From the NCBI GenBank assembly GCA_012295275.1, contig CM022665.1, positions 13,348,476-13,412,475 on the forward strand: DNA of 64,000 nucleotides. Reading direction: 5' to 3'. A model generated the notes under the pieces. It was not told where the DNA came from and did not search any database. It saw only the letters and a list, made by a program, of their open reading frames with translations. Shown in pieces: positions 1-12,066 of the stretch; the first letter of the stretch is position 1; each line of letters begins with the position of its first letter. The stretch is from Chrysomallon squamiferum (Eukaryota > Mollusca > Gastropoda > Neomphalida > Peltospiridae). The translations under genes were made by a program, and so were the position numbers.

Positions 1-355
1 GACAGTCTTAAAATAAACTCGACAATTACGTCTGTTCTGCGCTTTATTTTCTCTGTTTTTTTTTCTCTCACTCTACTAGAGCGCGAAAACTTTCACTTTT
101 CTCTTTCGCGGCCACGAAATTCTGCACAAGAAACACGTGATTTCGTATTGCTTTGTAGATGATGTAACCGAAACAAACTCTGGTCCGTGAATAATCGGAC
201 AGCGATCGGAACACTTGATATCCATAGAGAATGAAGCCAATTTTATGCCTCAATGAAAAATTTTGGAGTGATTAGCGATTAACTATCGAGCTAAGATTTG
301 GGACAGAAAGAAAAAAAAAGTAAAATAACCAGTAACTGCTTCGTCAAGAGCAAGA
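1..355 (+). promoter_or_regulatory. Presumed promoter and 5' UTR of the 61-residue membrane protein gene
   Basis: This stretch lies directly upstream of the first coding exon and is visibly less AT-rich than the DNA that follows, with several CpGs (for example near 79-115). An in-frame TAA at 326-328 precedes the ATG, so the reading frame does not extend upstream. I see no convincing TATA box and cannot place the transcription start. A 61-codon open frame on the minus strand (68-253) has no recognisable homology and is taken as chance. Confidence 0.35.
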
Positions 356-398
356 ATGGATAGAATGCTAGAAAAATGTCCTGTGGTGAGTAAAATAA

Positions 399-440
<42 letters not shown>

Positions 441-619
441 AATGTATTTGCTTTCAGAACAGTGCATTACATGAACGGTTTATGGACGATATTTTCTATA
501 ACAGTGTATATGGTATGTGCTGACGGATCTTCTTGACAGATATTTATATATCACTGTTTCAGCTAGGTTTGAAAAAAATATGTTTATGCACGTGTGTATG
601 TATGTATATATGTGTTTAT

Positions 620-652
<33 letters not shown>

Positions 653-3440
653 ATGCGTGCGTAGGTATATGTATGTAATGTATGTATGCATATACATATA
701 TATACGTGGGTAGGTATATGTGTGTTTCAGTGTATTTAGCAATATGTCATTTGTGAATTATTTGTGTGTTGTTTCAGATCCAGGGATAACAAAGAGATGA
801 AAATTGATTTTTGTGTACATCATAATTATTATTATAGTACTTACAACAGGTTTTTGTACATCCGTGAATGAATGAATATTTGTTAACGGTATGTCTGCAC
901 AATTTATTAAATTTAATATCATATAAGTATTATACATGGATAGAAGTTTACAAAATCGTGTTGCCCCATTCATTAAAAAGAACTAAATTAATCAATAAGT
1001 GAGCTAAAGAGGTTCGATCCAGCGATCGATCACGTATTAAGCTAACACTCCGTTATTTCAAAACAGATGTATATGAAATCAATTAAGTGAATACGTAATA
1101 TTAGAAACTATTATTAGGTGTGACGCTTACGTAAATATGTGTAAAATCCTATACCGCTTCATTATGAGTTACTTTTATCTTCTAGCTGCAAGGAATTATT
1201 TTTCTGATCCTTAGAGTGGAAGGCACAAACTTGTGTCTTTGATTAATCAGTCAGTGGGAACGAGCCATTAGGAAAGTAAATAATTTCTACCTCTGAGGAG
1301 GATCGATCCCACAATACATCACGTCTTATGCTAGAACTCAATCCGTGGATTACAAAACAATGAAATTACTTAACTATATCAGAAACTGTGATTAGTATCT
1401 GTAATTATCCGATATATTATGATTAAAAGCAGAAACTTCCAATTCCCCCTCCAAAAAAAAAAACATCCTCTAAGAAATAATTATTATCTGTATTTGTCAT
1501 ATAGACAATATTCTGATACAATATCATTAAAAACAGAAACCCCAAATACCCCTAAAACCCACCATCCTTTAAGATTTTCTATTTTTATTTTTTTTTTACT
1601 TTATTATTATTATTATTATTATTATTATTTTTTTTTTTTTTTATTATTATCTATAATTAATTCTTTATTTAACAGACCTGCAGTAAAATAAATCTATAAC
1701 AAATACAATTAATATTATCTATATTTGATATCATATTTACAGTTATTCTGGCGCAAATGCATTGTAAGGATTTAGAAATCGATTTTATGTTATACATACA
1801 CAATACTCGATTTCTAGCATTACAACAATAACATGCTAACCGGCTCAAAAAATTGTTGTGTTTAAACTTAGGTAGGTATTATGTATGAATTAAAATGACA
1901 ACTGGAAATTAATGTTATCACTTCACAATCAATTATTATGATTTTTTTTAACGATAGCTCAACACACTCATATGTTTCTTGTATACTAGCAATGATTATA
2001 CTAGATATCACAGCTGATATCAAAGCATGGGTCACTCTTACTAATTAGTACAAGGAATATTTCTCATAGACAGATAATAACATGCCACGACATTTGAAAA
2101 AACAGAACCTGATTACTGCTTGGATCTATGACAGCCAAAAAACAGTAGATAGCATATGCTTCATGTTATTGCCGTAACAGTTAATTATAGCCCATTCAGT
2201 TCTATTAACAAACCAAAATATAACACTGACAGTTATTTCTCGTTTTACAGCTATTTTTTTTAATTATTATTATTTTTTTATCTCTCGATCTGTGTCTGTT
2301 TGTCTGTCTGTCTAAGTATCTCTTTATCTCTGTCTGTATATAGCTAATTTGATTTGATTTCACTCTAAAATTGGATTTCACAAAGATTAAGGAACTTTCT
2401 TAGCTGCTTAATCGCTTTGATTATACTTATAAAATGTTCACGTGAATAAAACAAAAATCTGGAAAAATAGTTTCATGCGTTGACTGGGTGGAATGCTTAG
2501 CTGCATCTATAAGTGATTAGTATTGTTTTGTTTTCTCCCTGTGAAGCCTTATCTTCTTTTCTTTTTTTTAACTCATTAAAAAAAAAAAAAAAAAAAAAAA
2601 AAAATGAAATTCTGAAAGCATTTACTATCAAGTTCCAGACCTCTGTTTTCTTATAATCTTTACTGAATACCGACATTTAATTCAGTTATAAAACTTTATC
2701 AGTTCAGCTATTTCAGAAAAACAGCAAATAAAATGATTCACTATTTACATAAATAAATAAATAAATAAATAAATACACAAACGACTCTACGTACATAAAT
2801 ACCTACGCACCTACTACCAACAGACAAACATAAATACAGACAGACAACATACATATATCCACACACTAACACGTCCATCCATCCATCCATCCATCCATCC
2901 ATCCATACATACATACATACATGTACACATGCACACACACACAAACTTTTAACACAAATAGAAAAACACACAGTATTTTGGATCACTGTTGATAATTTTT
3001 ATCTAATCGTGTTCATCCCAGCAGCCATACACAGTTAACTAAAACGCTACATCGTTTCATCACCACAACATAAACAAACGATTAACTCAATCTGAACTCT
3101 GAAATTAAAGTGAAAAAAAAAGGTTTCGGAGTCGAAATCTGGTTTTATTACTTTGTCCGCTTTGGTCTTGGCGATGCAATTAATAGTTAATGTTAACGTT
3201 CAAGGTTAGCATGACCTTTTCAAAACGAGGATGCTATCACGGACCATTCTTAGGGATGATTTCACACTCGTACGAGAGTAAGTATAAATTAGACAGGTTA
3301 ACACGTAGAGATGTAAAATAAATCCCAGTCTCTCTTTGATCATTTCGAAGCAATGCAAGTCAGAGCGCGGTGAAAGAGCTTGGTAAGTGATACTTGCCCG
3401 TTATCTTTCAATATAATTGCTGTTGTTATTACTGTTGTTG

Positions 3441-3496
<56 letters not shown>

Positions 3497-4169
3497 ATTC
3501 ATCATCATCAAAATACGTTACGTTTCTATGCCATTTATGAGTTTTAAATCAACATACAAGCCCAGCTACTTTTCTGATCAGTACATAGCAAACTTAACAA
3601 CAACAATAACAGCAGCAACAACAACAACAATACTACTACTACAACTGGAACTACTACTGCTACTACTAATTTCTCTTAATCAGACTAATTTGGGTGGTTT
3701 TTTGGCAGTTTCTCCAAGTAACGTCGTTGCTGAAGCAGTTTCAAAATAGGAACAGAACATTTCTAAATGAAGAACAATATTTATGATAACTGTACGTAAA
3801 TAATAATTATTAAAATATTGTTGAATAATATATTAAAAAAAAAAAGGAAGCTTAAAACGCCACAGCTTTCCATTAGGAATTCCGGTTGTGACTCGTTTGA
3901 CACCACGTGACTGGCTATAGGCTAATCAGACAGTTATTTATAGCAATGGTATTTATAAAATCGGTCACATTTTTAACATTTTTTAGTAATGAAATTAACC
4001 AGTGCTATTGTTCATACTAAATAATACTGTATATATAATAGTGTTTAAAGTACTTAAAAGTCATGATGTAGTCTGAGTAGTGATTTAAACCTACAATAAC
4101 CAAGCTCTGATACTTTTACAGTTATTATTATTATTATATTTTATCTAATTTTTTTATTTTATTATTTTT

Positions 4170-4216
<47 letters not shown>

Positions 4217-4716
4217 TTTATTTTTTATTTATATATAATTTTTTTTTCAATTACTGCTTCTGCATTATGCCAAAGCTTTATTCGGTATAACTAAGATTTT
4301 TTTTCCTTCGTTTATTTAATTTCTTCGTTTATTTATAGTTTTGTTTTTTAATCCCTCTAACTCTACCTTCCAGAGTGATATATACTGTTACCCTGGAAAA
4401 AAAAAATATATATATTCTATTAAAATATTGCAGCTTGTTTACGTTATATAATAAATCACCATACATCAATCACATCTTTTTCTTTAGTACATTGTTATTT
4501 GTATATCGTATCAAACTAATTATTTAATATCATTAAAGTTCCAGATTCATTGAATTTTAGATAATGTTTCGCTGTTGGTTTCCTTCTTTAATTAAATAAA
4601 ATGTCAGCATATTTATTTTAGTTTGAAATTTATGTTTTCTGTTGATTTTATTTTTTGTTGTTAATTACTGATGATTTCGTTACCTTATTTTATTTTATCC
4701 AATTAATATATTTTTG

Positions 4717-4755
<39 letters not shown>

Positions 4756-4868
4756 ATTTCATGTTTTGTTGTTTTTCATTATTTGTTTTTATCTTTTTTT
4801 TTCTGCATTGCAGTCAGACAGTATTTCTTCATTTTATTCTTTATCTGTTACTTTGTATTTATCCTTTA

Positions 4869-4954
<86 letters not shown>

Positions 4955-6179
4955 GCCTGTCACACTTTCTCGTACGCCTATATATTTATTATTCGTTAGC
5001 CCGTTTTATCTTTATTTATCTAGCTATATTATACTTACCTATATACTTATGTAACTACCGTCAGACCTATCTACCTCTCTATCTATCTGTATATCTGTCT
5101 CTCCATTTGTCTACCTTTGTATGTATGTATTCATGTATACTGTCTCTCTCTTTTATTACAAACTGTCTGGATAACTATTAAGTATGAACGTATGTGTATG
5201 TTTGAATGTACGTATGTATGTATGCCTGTCTGCATATATATGTGGACAAATGTACACAGGTAAGTATGTACATATATTGGTAGGTAGATGTATGTTTATG
5301 TGTGTCTGTGTGTGCGTTGGCGAACGCGTATTGCAGCAGTTTTAATTTCAGTCTTCACCCTGCTGGAAGTATTTAAGCACACGTCGTCAAAATATAATAT
5401 TATCTGTACAACAAACTAATATTTCACATCTCAAGTACGTTCTGTTTACACAGTGTTCGTTGGGGTGACATAACCAGTGTTTACTCGCTTGCATGCCCTG
5501 TCACCGAACATATGATATATGTTTATTTTTGAGACACAGCTCTGTGTAAACAGCCAGTGAAAGTAACCTGCAGGAAAAGCAGTTGTCTGCTTTTAACACG
5601 TCGATCCTATTAGACTTGAAATGATAAATTAGACATATTGGAAAAAAGTGAAGAGGACTGTCATAGCTATCTTGACATAGAGACCGCGTGCCGTAACACT
5701 CGTAAATACATAATATTATAACATAGCAGAAATTACACTGTTTAATTATTGGTGGTATTACTTTGGTTTGTTGGCCTATTAAAAATATATATTACGATGT
5801 GTATTTATTAACACACTAAACGAAATGTTATGTTGTTTATTTATCAGTGTATTAAAGTTTATATTACTAATATATGCATTATGTGAAATATTACGTTATT
5901 TAGTAGCATATTAAAATATTTAATTATCGTTCAAAACGGAAATAAATGATGTATTATAAGTTTGTAAAAGTTATATTACCATCTTTGTTTACAAGTGTAT
6001 TTTAATGTTTATTTATAAGAGCGTTAAAGGACAAATCATGATGCTTAATTGTTTAAACGATACATTTCTTTGTCGCAGGTTCTATCATCCTCATCGCGCC
6101 GATTGGGATATTTGCCATTCTAGCCAGAACCTATGGCCGTTATAGCAAATATTCTGTTTCTGGGGAGATGCATAAATAA
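356..6179 (+). CDS. Three-exon gene for an unrecognised 61-aa single-pass membrane microprotein
   Basis: Exons: 356-385 (GTGAGT donor), 458-512 (TTTCAG acceptor, GTATGT donor) and 6079-6179 (GTCGCAG acceptor, TAA at 6177-6179). Lengths of 30, 55 and 101 nt join in phase to 62 codons including the stop. The protein starts MDRMLEKCPV; residues 1-28 are polar and mixed-charge. Residues 29-44 form one short hydrophobic segment (SIILIAPIGIFAILA), followed by a basic, Tyr/Ser-rich tail ending SVSGEMHK. By the positive-inside rule the tail would be cytosolic (inference). The start is the first ATG after an in-frame stop at 326. Intron 1 is 72 bp and mostly an (AT)n tract; intron 2 is 5.6 kb of simple repeats. 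I do not recognise the family: it could be a small integral membrane protein, an organelle subunit or a transporter regulator. Matching splice phases and three good junctions support a real gene; no expression evidence is available here. Confidence 0.6.
401..436. repeat. (AT)n microsatellite in a 72-bp intron
   Basis: Eighteen uninterrupted AT units make up half of intron 1 of the 61-residue membrane protein gene, only about 15 bp after the donor and 21 bp before the acceptor. Length changes here would directly alter the size of a minimal intron. Confidence 0.9.
1008..1110 (-). repeat. tRNA-derived SINE-like fragment (copy 1)
   Basis: On the minus strand a box A-like TTAGCTTAATACGTG is followed by a box B-like GGATCGAACC (complement of 1011-1020), the spacing and order of a tRNA-derived pol III promoter. 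It aligns with the block at 1297-1400. It is a degenerate copy with no clear ends or target duplication. Confidence 0.4.
1297..1400 (-). repeat. tRNA-derived SINE-like fragment (copy 2)
   Basis: It aligns with 1008-1110 over the tRNA-like head (GGATCGATCC at 1300-1309; the minus strand reads TAGCATAAGACGTG then GGGATCGATCC) and for some distance beyond into an ACAAAACA..TGAAAT region. Two copies 290 bp apart suggest either independent insertions or a local duplication. Confidence 0.4.
1575..1650. repeat. Poly(T) and (TTA)n low-complexity tract
   Basis: A run of T is followed by about ten TTA units and more T-runs. It lies in intron 2 of the 61-residue membrane protein gene. The long open frame across it (1419-1691) is a product of the repeat. 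Confidence 0.85.
2578..2604. repeat. Poly(A) tract, 27 nt
   Basis: An uninterrupted A run flanked by ordinary AT-rich sequence. It could be the tail of a decayed plus-strand retroposon, but I see no recognisable body upstream. Confidence 0.85.
2874..2922. repeat. (CATC)n then (CATA)n tetranucleotide tract
   Basis: About eight CATC units pass directly into four to five CATA units, a compound tetranucleotide microsatellite of the kind common in this window. Confidence 0.85.
3282..3382 (+). other. Candidate alternative first (non-coding) exon with TATA box and GTAAGT donor
   Basis: A TATA-like GTATAAATT sits near 3281-3289 and a consensus donor (CTTG|GTAAGTGA) lies at 3382/3383. The sequence between is more GC-balanced than its surroundings. 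It lies in intron 2 of the 61-residue membrane protein gene and could splice to the acceptor at 6078. It holds no useful in-frame ATG, so it would be a 5' UTR or lncRNA exon. Weak: it rests only on composition and two short motifs. Confidence 0.2.
3445..3495. repeat. (TTA)n microsatellite
   Basis: Roughly sixteen TTA units; the 110-codon frame over it (3417-3749) is mostly poly-Leu/Ile encoded by repeats and is not a gene. Confidence 0.9.
4172..4211. repeat. (TTTA)n microsatellite
   Basis: About ten TTTA units inside a longer T/A-only stretch (about 4120-4240). Confidence 0.85.
4721..4952. repeat. Poly(T)30 and an 81-nt (CT)n tract
   Basis: A 30-nt T run (4721-4750) is followed by T-rich sequence and an uninterrupted CT tract at 4872-4952. 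Three overlapping long open frames here encode only Phe and Ser/Leu runs and are repeat translations. The polypyrimidine lies on the plus strand within intron 2 of the 61-residue membrane protein gene, so its RNA would carry a long (CU)n tract. Confidence 0.9.
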
Positions 6180-6773
6180 GCAAATTAATGAATAAGTGAA
6201 CATTTGTTTAACATTTTTAATTTTAGTGAAAATATGATGTCAACATGTGGTTTTTATTATTTATAATTCAGTAGTGGTGTGCAACACAAACGGATTATTT
6301 ATGTGAATTATCGTGTTTGTAGACTGATCAAATACAATTTCCTTTACATAAATAAATAAATAAATATAAGGTTGTCATTTCGTGGTGTTTGCAAAAAATA
6401 ATGTAACAAAACTGATATAAGATCTGATATATTTATATGTCATTTGATAGTATATATTTTAATTTTATTCATTTATTCATACATACACTATTTATTTATT
6501 TATTATTTTATTTTGGTACTGACCACTGCAACCGAACTTTGTAAATATAATGTTGGCCTTGAGGGGAGACAGATTTTAAATATTTATTGCCTACTCATAC
6601 CATGCAAAGATCAGAAGAAAATACGTCAGAAGTGAGTGAAATTTTAATAAACATTTTACTTTATTTTTAATTTACAACCACTGAGGTAAATGGGGATATC
6701 GACTAATAATAAACATATACCAGGTATGTTACAAACTAAAAAGTATAACTCGGGAATATACATATATACATAG

Positions 6774-6777
<4 letters not shown>

Positions 6778-6822
<45 letters not shown>

Positions 6823-6870
6823 TACATACATACATACATACATACACACATACATACATATATATATATA
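6778..6870. repeat. Compound (CA)n-(CATA)n-(TA)n microsatellite
   Basis: About twenty CA units, then about eight CATA units, a short CACA interruption, and a TA tail. Minus-strand open frames over it are repeat translations (Cys-Val runs). Confidence 0.9.
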
Positions 6871-7064
6871 TTAAGGCGCATTTTTTCTTGGAATATAATT
6901 GTGTATAGTTGTAATGCTAGTGACAGATATGCATAATATTGCAGCCTATGTCTTATATTTCTTTTCTTTTTTCTTTCACATATGAACGTACATAATATAT
7001 TCACATATACATAAAAACAAAACATATGGAAATATACCTACCTATCTACATACATAAATATTCG

Positions 7065-7068
<4 letters not shown>

Positions 7069-7104
<36 letters not shown>
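7069..7104. repeat. (TA)n microsatellite
   Basis: Eighteen uninterrupted TA units. Confidence 0.9.
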
Positions 7105-7105
<1 letters not shown>

Positions 7106-7718
7106 GCACATTCACACACACATTCACACATACAAAGCTGATATCTTAAGAACTTATTTTATCCTTCACTCCTTGAAACACAACAAAAATACATATACAC
7201 CATATACATAGATATACGTAGAAACATTGGCCTACATATATACACATTCATGCATACATACTTACATACAAGTAAATACACATATAAACATACATGTATA
7301 CACCCACATACACACATTCATACACTGATATACAAATAAAAATACATACTAATACGCATAGAAAATAACTTCAGTGATAATTTGTTTGTTTTTTTCTTAA
7401 AACTGAGAGGTCAGAATGACATACCACACACAGAGAGTGAATCATATCATAAAATTAAACATAGACCTCTTCATACAACACTAAAACATTCAGGAGGTTT
7501 TCTTGTTTATCAGCCTCATTTAGTAACTTCTTTCATTTGAGGCTGCATACTCTCTTACGAATTTATTTCCCTAGAAAGTAAACGCAAAGACGTTTACATT
7601 TAAATAAAGTCAAGTACTAGAGATCATGGTATTTTAATTTTATAAATATATAATTTTACATTTAAGTATATATAGATATCAACGTAATATTATTTATGAT
7701 TCGTGTACTTTTAATTTT

Positions 7719-7859
7719 GATTTTTTCCTTTGTGTTTTCCTTTTGAAAATTCTTAAATTGTCCTTGTCAACCATCCATTTAAATATCACAAATCTTTAAA
7801 TGGATGGTAGACACGGACAATTTAAGAATTTTCAAAAGGAAAACACAAAGGAAAAAATC
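7719..7859. repeat. Near-perfect hairpin: 65-nt arms, 11-nt loop
   Basis: The arm at 7719-7783 is matched by its reverse complement at 7795-7859 with only two mismatches (both in the TGTCAACC region near the loop). The loop 7784-7794 is AT-rich. Transcription of either strand would give a long stable stem. Likely a MITE/foldback or recent inverted duplication; the near-perfect pairing is unlike a typical bulged animal miRNA precursor. No obvious flanking target duplication. Confidence 0.85.
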
Positions 7860-9188
7860 TACGTAGCTGTTTATTTGTTCATCTTTCTGTCTCTGTTTTC
7901 TATAGATCTCTTTTTAAGTTTTATTTTGTGGTTTTTTAATATGTAATTATCCTCCTCATCATCATCCATTCTTTATTATATTATATAGTGGGTTATATAT
8001 TTTAATTGTTACAGATTATGTGGACAAATTTTCTATGGTCTTTGCATCAACAAATCAAGTGGTTTTATTGCGATGAAATGAAGTGAGGCACACACACACA
8101 CACACACACACTTCCTACAATCAGTTTTGTTTTGTTGTTTTTTTTATTTGAAAAATAACATGAATTGTTATTAAAGAACTGTTTTGATTTGATGGAAGTT
8201 TTTTAAGCGAGGACGAAATCAATACGCATGAATCTACTACTGTAGAGAGCGGTTTCCTGAGAAATAAAAAGTTAATTTTATTTAGGGTTACAGGATAAAC
8301 GAAATAACTAGTTACTGTCTTAACATATGAGCTTCCCTCATTTCCCTCTATTCATCAATTTTGAGTTATATATTGAGTTCACTTTAATATTTTACCAAAT
8401 TTCTTCAGGAGGGTGATAATATATCTCCGGTATACATCATACATAAACAGTGAGAAAAAAAAAAAAAAAAAAATATATATATTTTCTTCTATCCCTTTTA
8501 ACGGATATTTTGAATCCTAAAAGCAATTTCGATGCTCGGTTCAAGCTGTTTTAATAAATACAAGGCCACTGATATCCAGAGACGGACAGTACTAGGTAAA
8601 TTTGGTCATTATCTCGTATCAGATTACTTAATTTCTTCATATACTTTCTTATGTTAACACACAGTGGGTCTATCCTGGATATTATCAAGTGTGAATATAA
8701 TTTCAGTCTCGTTTTCACAAAGTGCAGATTCATTTAGTTTATCTATCATATTAGTTTCGTGCACATAACTACGTAGAGTGGTCTGCCCATTGTTGAAATA
8801 AACGCCGTCTGTCGGGTGTGTTCTAAAACGATGTAATTTCGACCATGCAAACAAAAAGCCGTTAAAGCGTAATGAGTCTGTTAGTTTATGAATGATGCAC
8901 ACAAATATTAAATAACTCATAGGCGTGTTTTGTTCGGTATATCATAATTTTGATTTTTAACTACTGTACGCATTTACCCTTTGATGTTACACAACATTTG
9001 TAATAATATGAATACATTTCAATTTATTAATTATATGCACTGGGTTCAAGTTAGTTGTTGTTTTGACAAAATAATTTACTTTATTCCTGTTTTATTAATT
9101 AAATATTTACACACATCGAAGGTGACTAATGGTAAACAGAATGTGTTGTAAATGTTCTCATTTCAGGGTGTATGAAAATTTAATTGTA
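7860..9188. other. Gene-poor region, one possible decayed coding block on the minus strand
   Basis: Mostly AT-rich sequence with a short (CA)n near 8090-8110 and a poly(A) near 8456-8473. The part at about 8650-8920 is more complex and holds an 88-codon minus-strand frame. That protein is compositionally ordinary, unlike the repeat translations nearby, but I recognise no family; it may be an old mobile-element fragment or chance. Confidence 0.3.
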
Positions 9189-9208
9189 CTGTTCGCATTA
9201 TTACTGGG

Positions 9209-9209
<1 letters not shown>

Positions 9210-9262
<53 letters not shown>

Positions 9263-9352
9263 TATTATTTATTATTATTATTTTTAATGAATATATCTTA
9301 TATGTGTTCATGTAAATGTGCGCGTTCGTTTATGTGTGTGTGTTTCTGGGTG

Positions 9353-9390
<38 letters not shown>

Positions 9391-9421
9391 GTGTGTGTGT
9401 GTGTGTGCGCGCGCGCGCGTT
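9210..9421. repeat. (TTA)n, (TA)n and alternating (GT)n(GC)n tract
   Basis: TTA units span about 9216-9262 and TA units about 9357-9383. A strictly alternating purine-pyrimidine run of GT then GC follows at 9389-9420. The last segment is a classical Z-DNA-prone sequence. Confidence 0.85.
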
Positions 9422-11752
9422 TATATTTGTCTAAGTGCAAATGCACTCGTGGCCACCTAGATAATCACACAGCTCTCAATATTTTATTATAAACAAATAA
9501 AATCTCAAATAAATTTTTCGGTCAGTTAAACTTTTGATGTAATTGTTTATCCATTGAAAGAAAAAAGAAAATAATAATAAAATAATAATATAATAATTTT
9601 TTTTTTTTTAAGATGAAGTAGAAACAATGATTATATTAAACATATTTTATTTGCATCATTCCATGACTGATATCTTGTAAATCAATACTGACATCGAATG
9701 TAATAACTAATTAAAACAAAAACAGTCAATAGCTTACTTCTCACTATTCATTCGCCATTTTTCTTTTCTTTTCTTTTTTTATAATTTATTTTTTCAATAT
9801 TATTTTTCATTTCTATCTAATTACTATATTATTATTGGGTTTTTTTAATATCGTAATTTATTCTGTGTTTTCATTTTGTTTTTAAAAAAGCCCATTGACA
9901 ATTACTCTGTGATCTTGCATATACGTGTGTGTACGTGCACGTATATCCATGTACGTTGTAAAACAAACTAGAACGGGAAACAATACCATTAAATCACAAA
10001 TCACATAGCAAACATTTGATAATTTCAGTTACTTCTATGAATGTCGAAAATGAGATTTACTCTTCTTTTCTTTTCTCTTTTTTTTTATTTGTTTATTTTT
10101 TTTTTTTTTTAGATTTTTAAAAAATATCTTATTTTTATTTTATTTTTTATTATTATTTTCTCTGCAGGTTATGCTGGTACGAAAAAACAAACGACAACTT
10201 TCAGCTAATCGATCGTCGTGTTAACATTAACTGTTCAAATAAATTAGTCAACATGATCTAAAGCTCTGTAGTTTTGTATTTGTATTAAAGAAATTGAAAC
10301 GTAAAAAAAAAAAAAAAAAAAATCAGGTATCAGATTAAAATATTTCATCATTAAAGTTATGATTATCAATTCGTGTATGTATATCAATATGCTGTACGTA
10401 TGTATGTATTCTTTGTGTGTCTATATGACTGTATGTATGCATGGATTTCTTTCTTTTTTTGTTTGGATGAATAGATAGATTGATAGATAGATACAGACAG
10501 GCAGGCAGGAAGTGAAACAGACAAATAAATATAAACAGATATACAGATATAAAGATTCTCTGGTGTTAATCAACAAATCAAACGTAACCCATAGTGAGGT
10601 TCTTTCTCTATAACTATGATTTTCAAGTATGATATTATTAAACCCCAGATGAAAAATGTATTCGTGCGTTGTTAAATAAAACATTTCTTTCTTCCTTCAA
10701 CTTAAATATTCACCTTAATTCGTTATTTTCTCTCGTCCGCTGATACTACCATATGGTCAAGAAAAACGCTCTCATTATTAATGTAAGTACTAGGAAGTGT
10801 GTTAATGGACACTTTAGAATAAAGAAACGGTTGAATAATTCTCACGATGTCTCAACGGAATAACCCAGTGTCGAGTGTATACAAAAATTCCAATAGATGT
10901 GTGAAAATAATGTTATTTATCGTTAACTTCCTCAATTTTTTTATGACCTTAAAAGTACAGAAATGAGACATATTAAGTCATATGAATAAAGGAACAAATA
11001 TATTGTTTTTTGAATTCTTGATTTCCAAGGATAAATCTGCATAAATCAGCATTTGTATTGTTCATGTTTTAGTTGGAACTGGATACAAACTTATAAATCA
11101 TAATAAAATAACAATTTGTTTTATTACAGTCATTCTTTATTCTCAGCAAAAAACTGGACATAAAAAATAAAAAAATAAAAAAAATAAAAATTAAGATTTT
11201 TCTTTGCAATAAAAGAGCAAGATGTTAAATAATTTCATTTATATTTTATGTTGTTGTTGTGGTTTGGAGATTTAATTTTTCTCCATTAACAGTTGATCGT
11301 GTGTATTACATTTCAACTCTTCACCTGGAACCATTTCCGCTCAAAAGGTGCAATAAAACATCGGTACCTACTTAACAAGCTAGCAGTAGTTCGTTAACCG
11401 AACAATGAACTGACAACGTAACACATTTATCCCATGGCTTAGTCAACAGGACTGCTTTGTTTGCGCATTAAGTAAATAGAAAAAAAAAATAATAATAATA
11501 ATAATAATAATCATAAAAATAAAAAGAACTGATGAGGGTCAACAGAATCAGTAGCTATGATATTTTTGCTATTATTTAATATTTCAGGGGTATCGAATTT
11601 TCAATGTCATTGTTTGACCATAATAAAGTACATAATATGCAGTTTATTTTTATCACCATCATTATTATTAGAAGTAGTGGTATCATCATCATCATAATTG
11701 ATATGATCATCATCATAATAATTATCATTGCTATTATCATCATTATTAGATT

Positions 11753-11790
<38 letters not shown>
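11753..11790. repeat. (CTA)n trinucleotide microsatellite
   Basis: About twelve to thirteen CTA units preceded by a degenerate ATC/ATT-rich stretch (11650-11750). Opposite-strand open frames (poly-Thr and poly-Ser) are repeat translations. Confidence 0.9.
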
Positions 11791-11999
11791 GTTATTGTTA
11801 TTATTAAACGTTTCGTATTCTTGTTCTCTTTCGTCTTCACTTTTCCTCAGTCTGTTTCTGTATATAAATACTTGTGCACGTGTACAAATTAATGTGTTGT
11901 TGCAGTTACTTTGTTCTTTAACTTAACTATTACTTTTAATTCTTTTTCTTCCCATGTATATATATAATTTTTAATTTTCTTTCTTTCTTTCTCTTTATT

Positions 12000-12066
12000 A
12001 TTATTATTAAATTATTATTATTAAATTATTATTATTATTATTATTATTATTATTTTATTATTTATT
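12000..12066. repeat. (TTA)n microsatellite
   Basis: Interrupted TTA/TAAA repeat. Confidence 0.85.

Larger units (their letters stand above)
6180..7718. other. Gene-poor AT-rich region with simple repeats
   Basis: This is the 3' flank of the 61-residue membrane protein gene. AATAAA-type hexamers occur near 6350 in an AAAT repeat and near 6642, but none is clearly a used poly(A) signal. The rest holds (CA)n/(CATA)n and (TA)n tracts and no supportable coding exon. Confidence 0.6.

Noticed and set aside
4655-5181. Three long overlapping plus-strand open frames rich in Ser/Leu/Phe
   Set aside because: They are translations of poly(T) and (CT)n; all three frames are open for the same reason.
7719-7859. 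Interpretation of the hairpin as a canonical miRNA precursor
   Set aside because: Arms are too long and too perfectly paired for a typical animal pre-miRNA; a foldback or siRNA-type hairpin is more likely.
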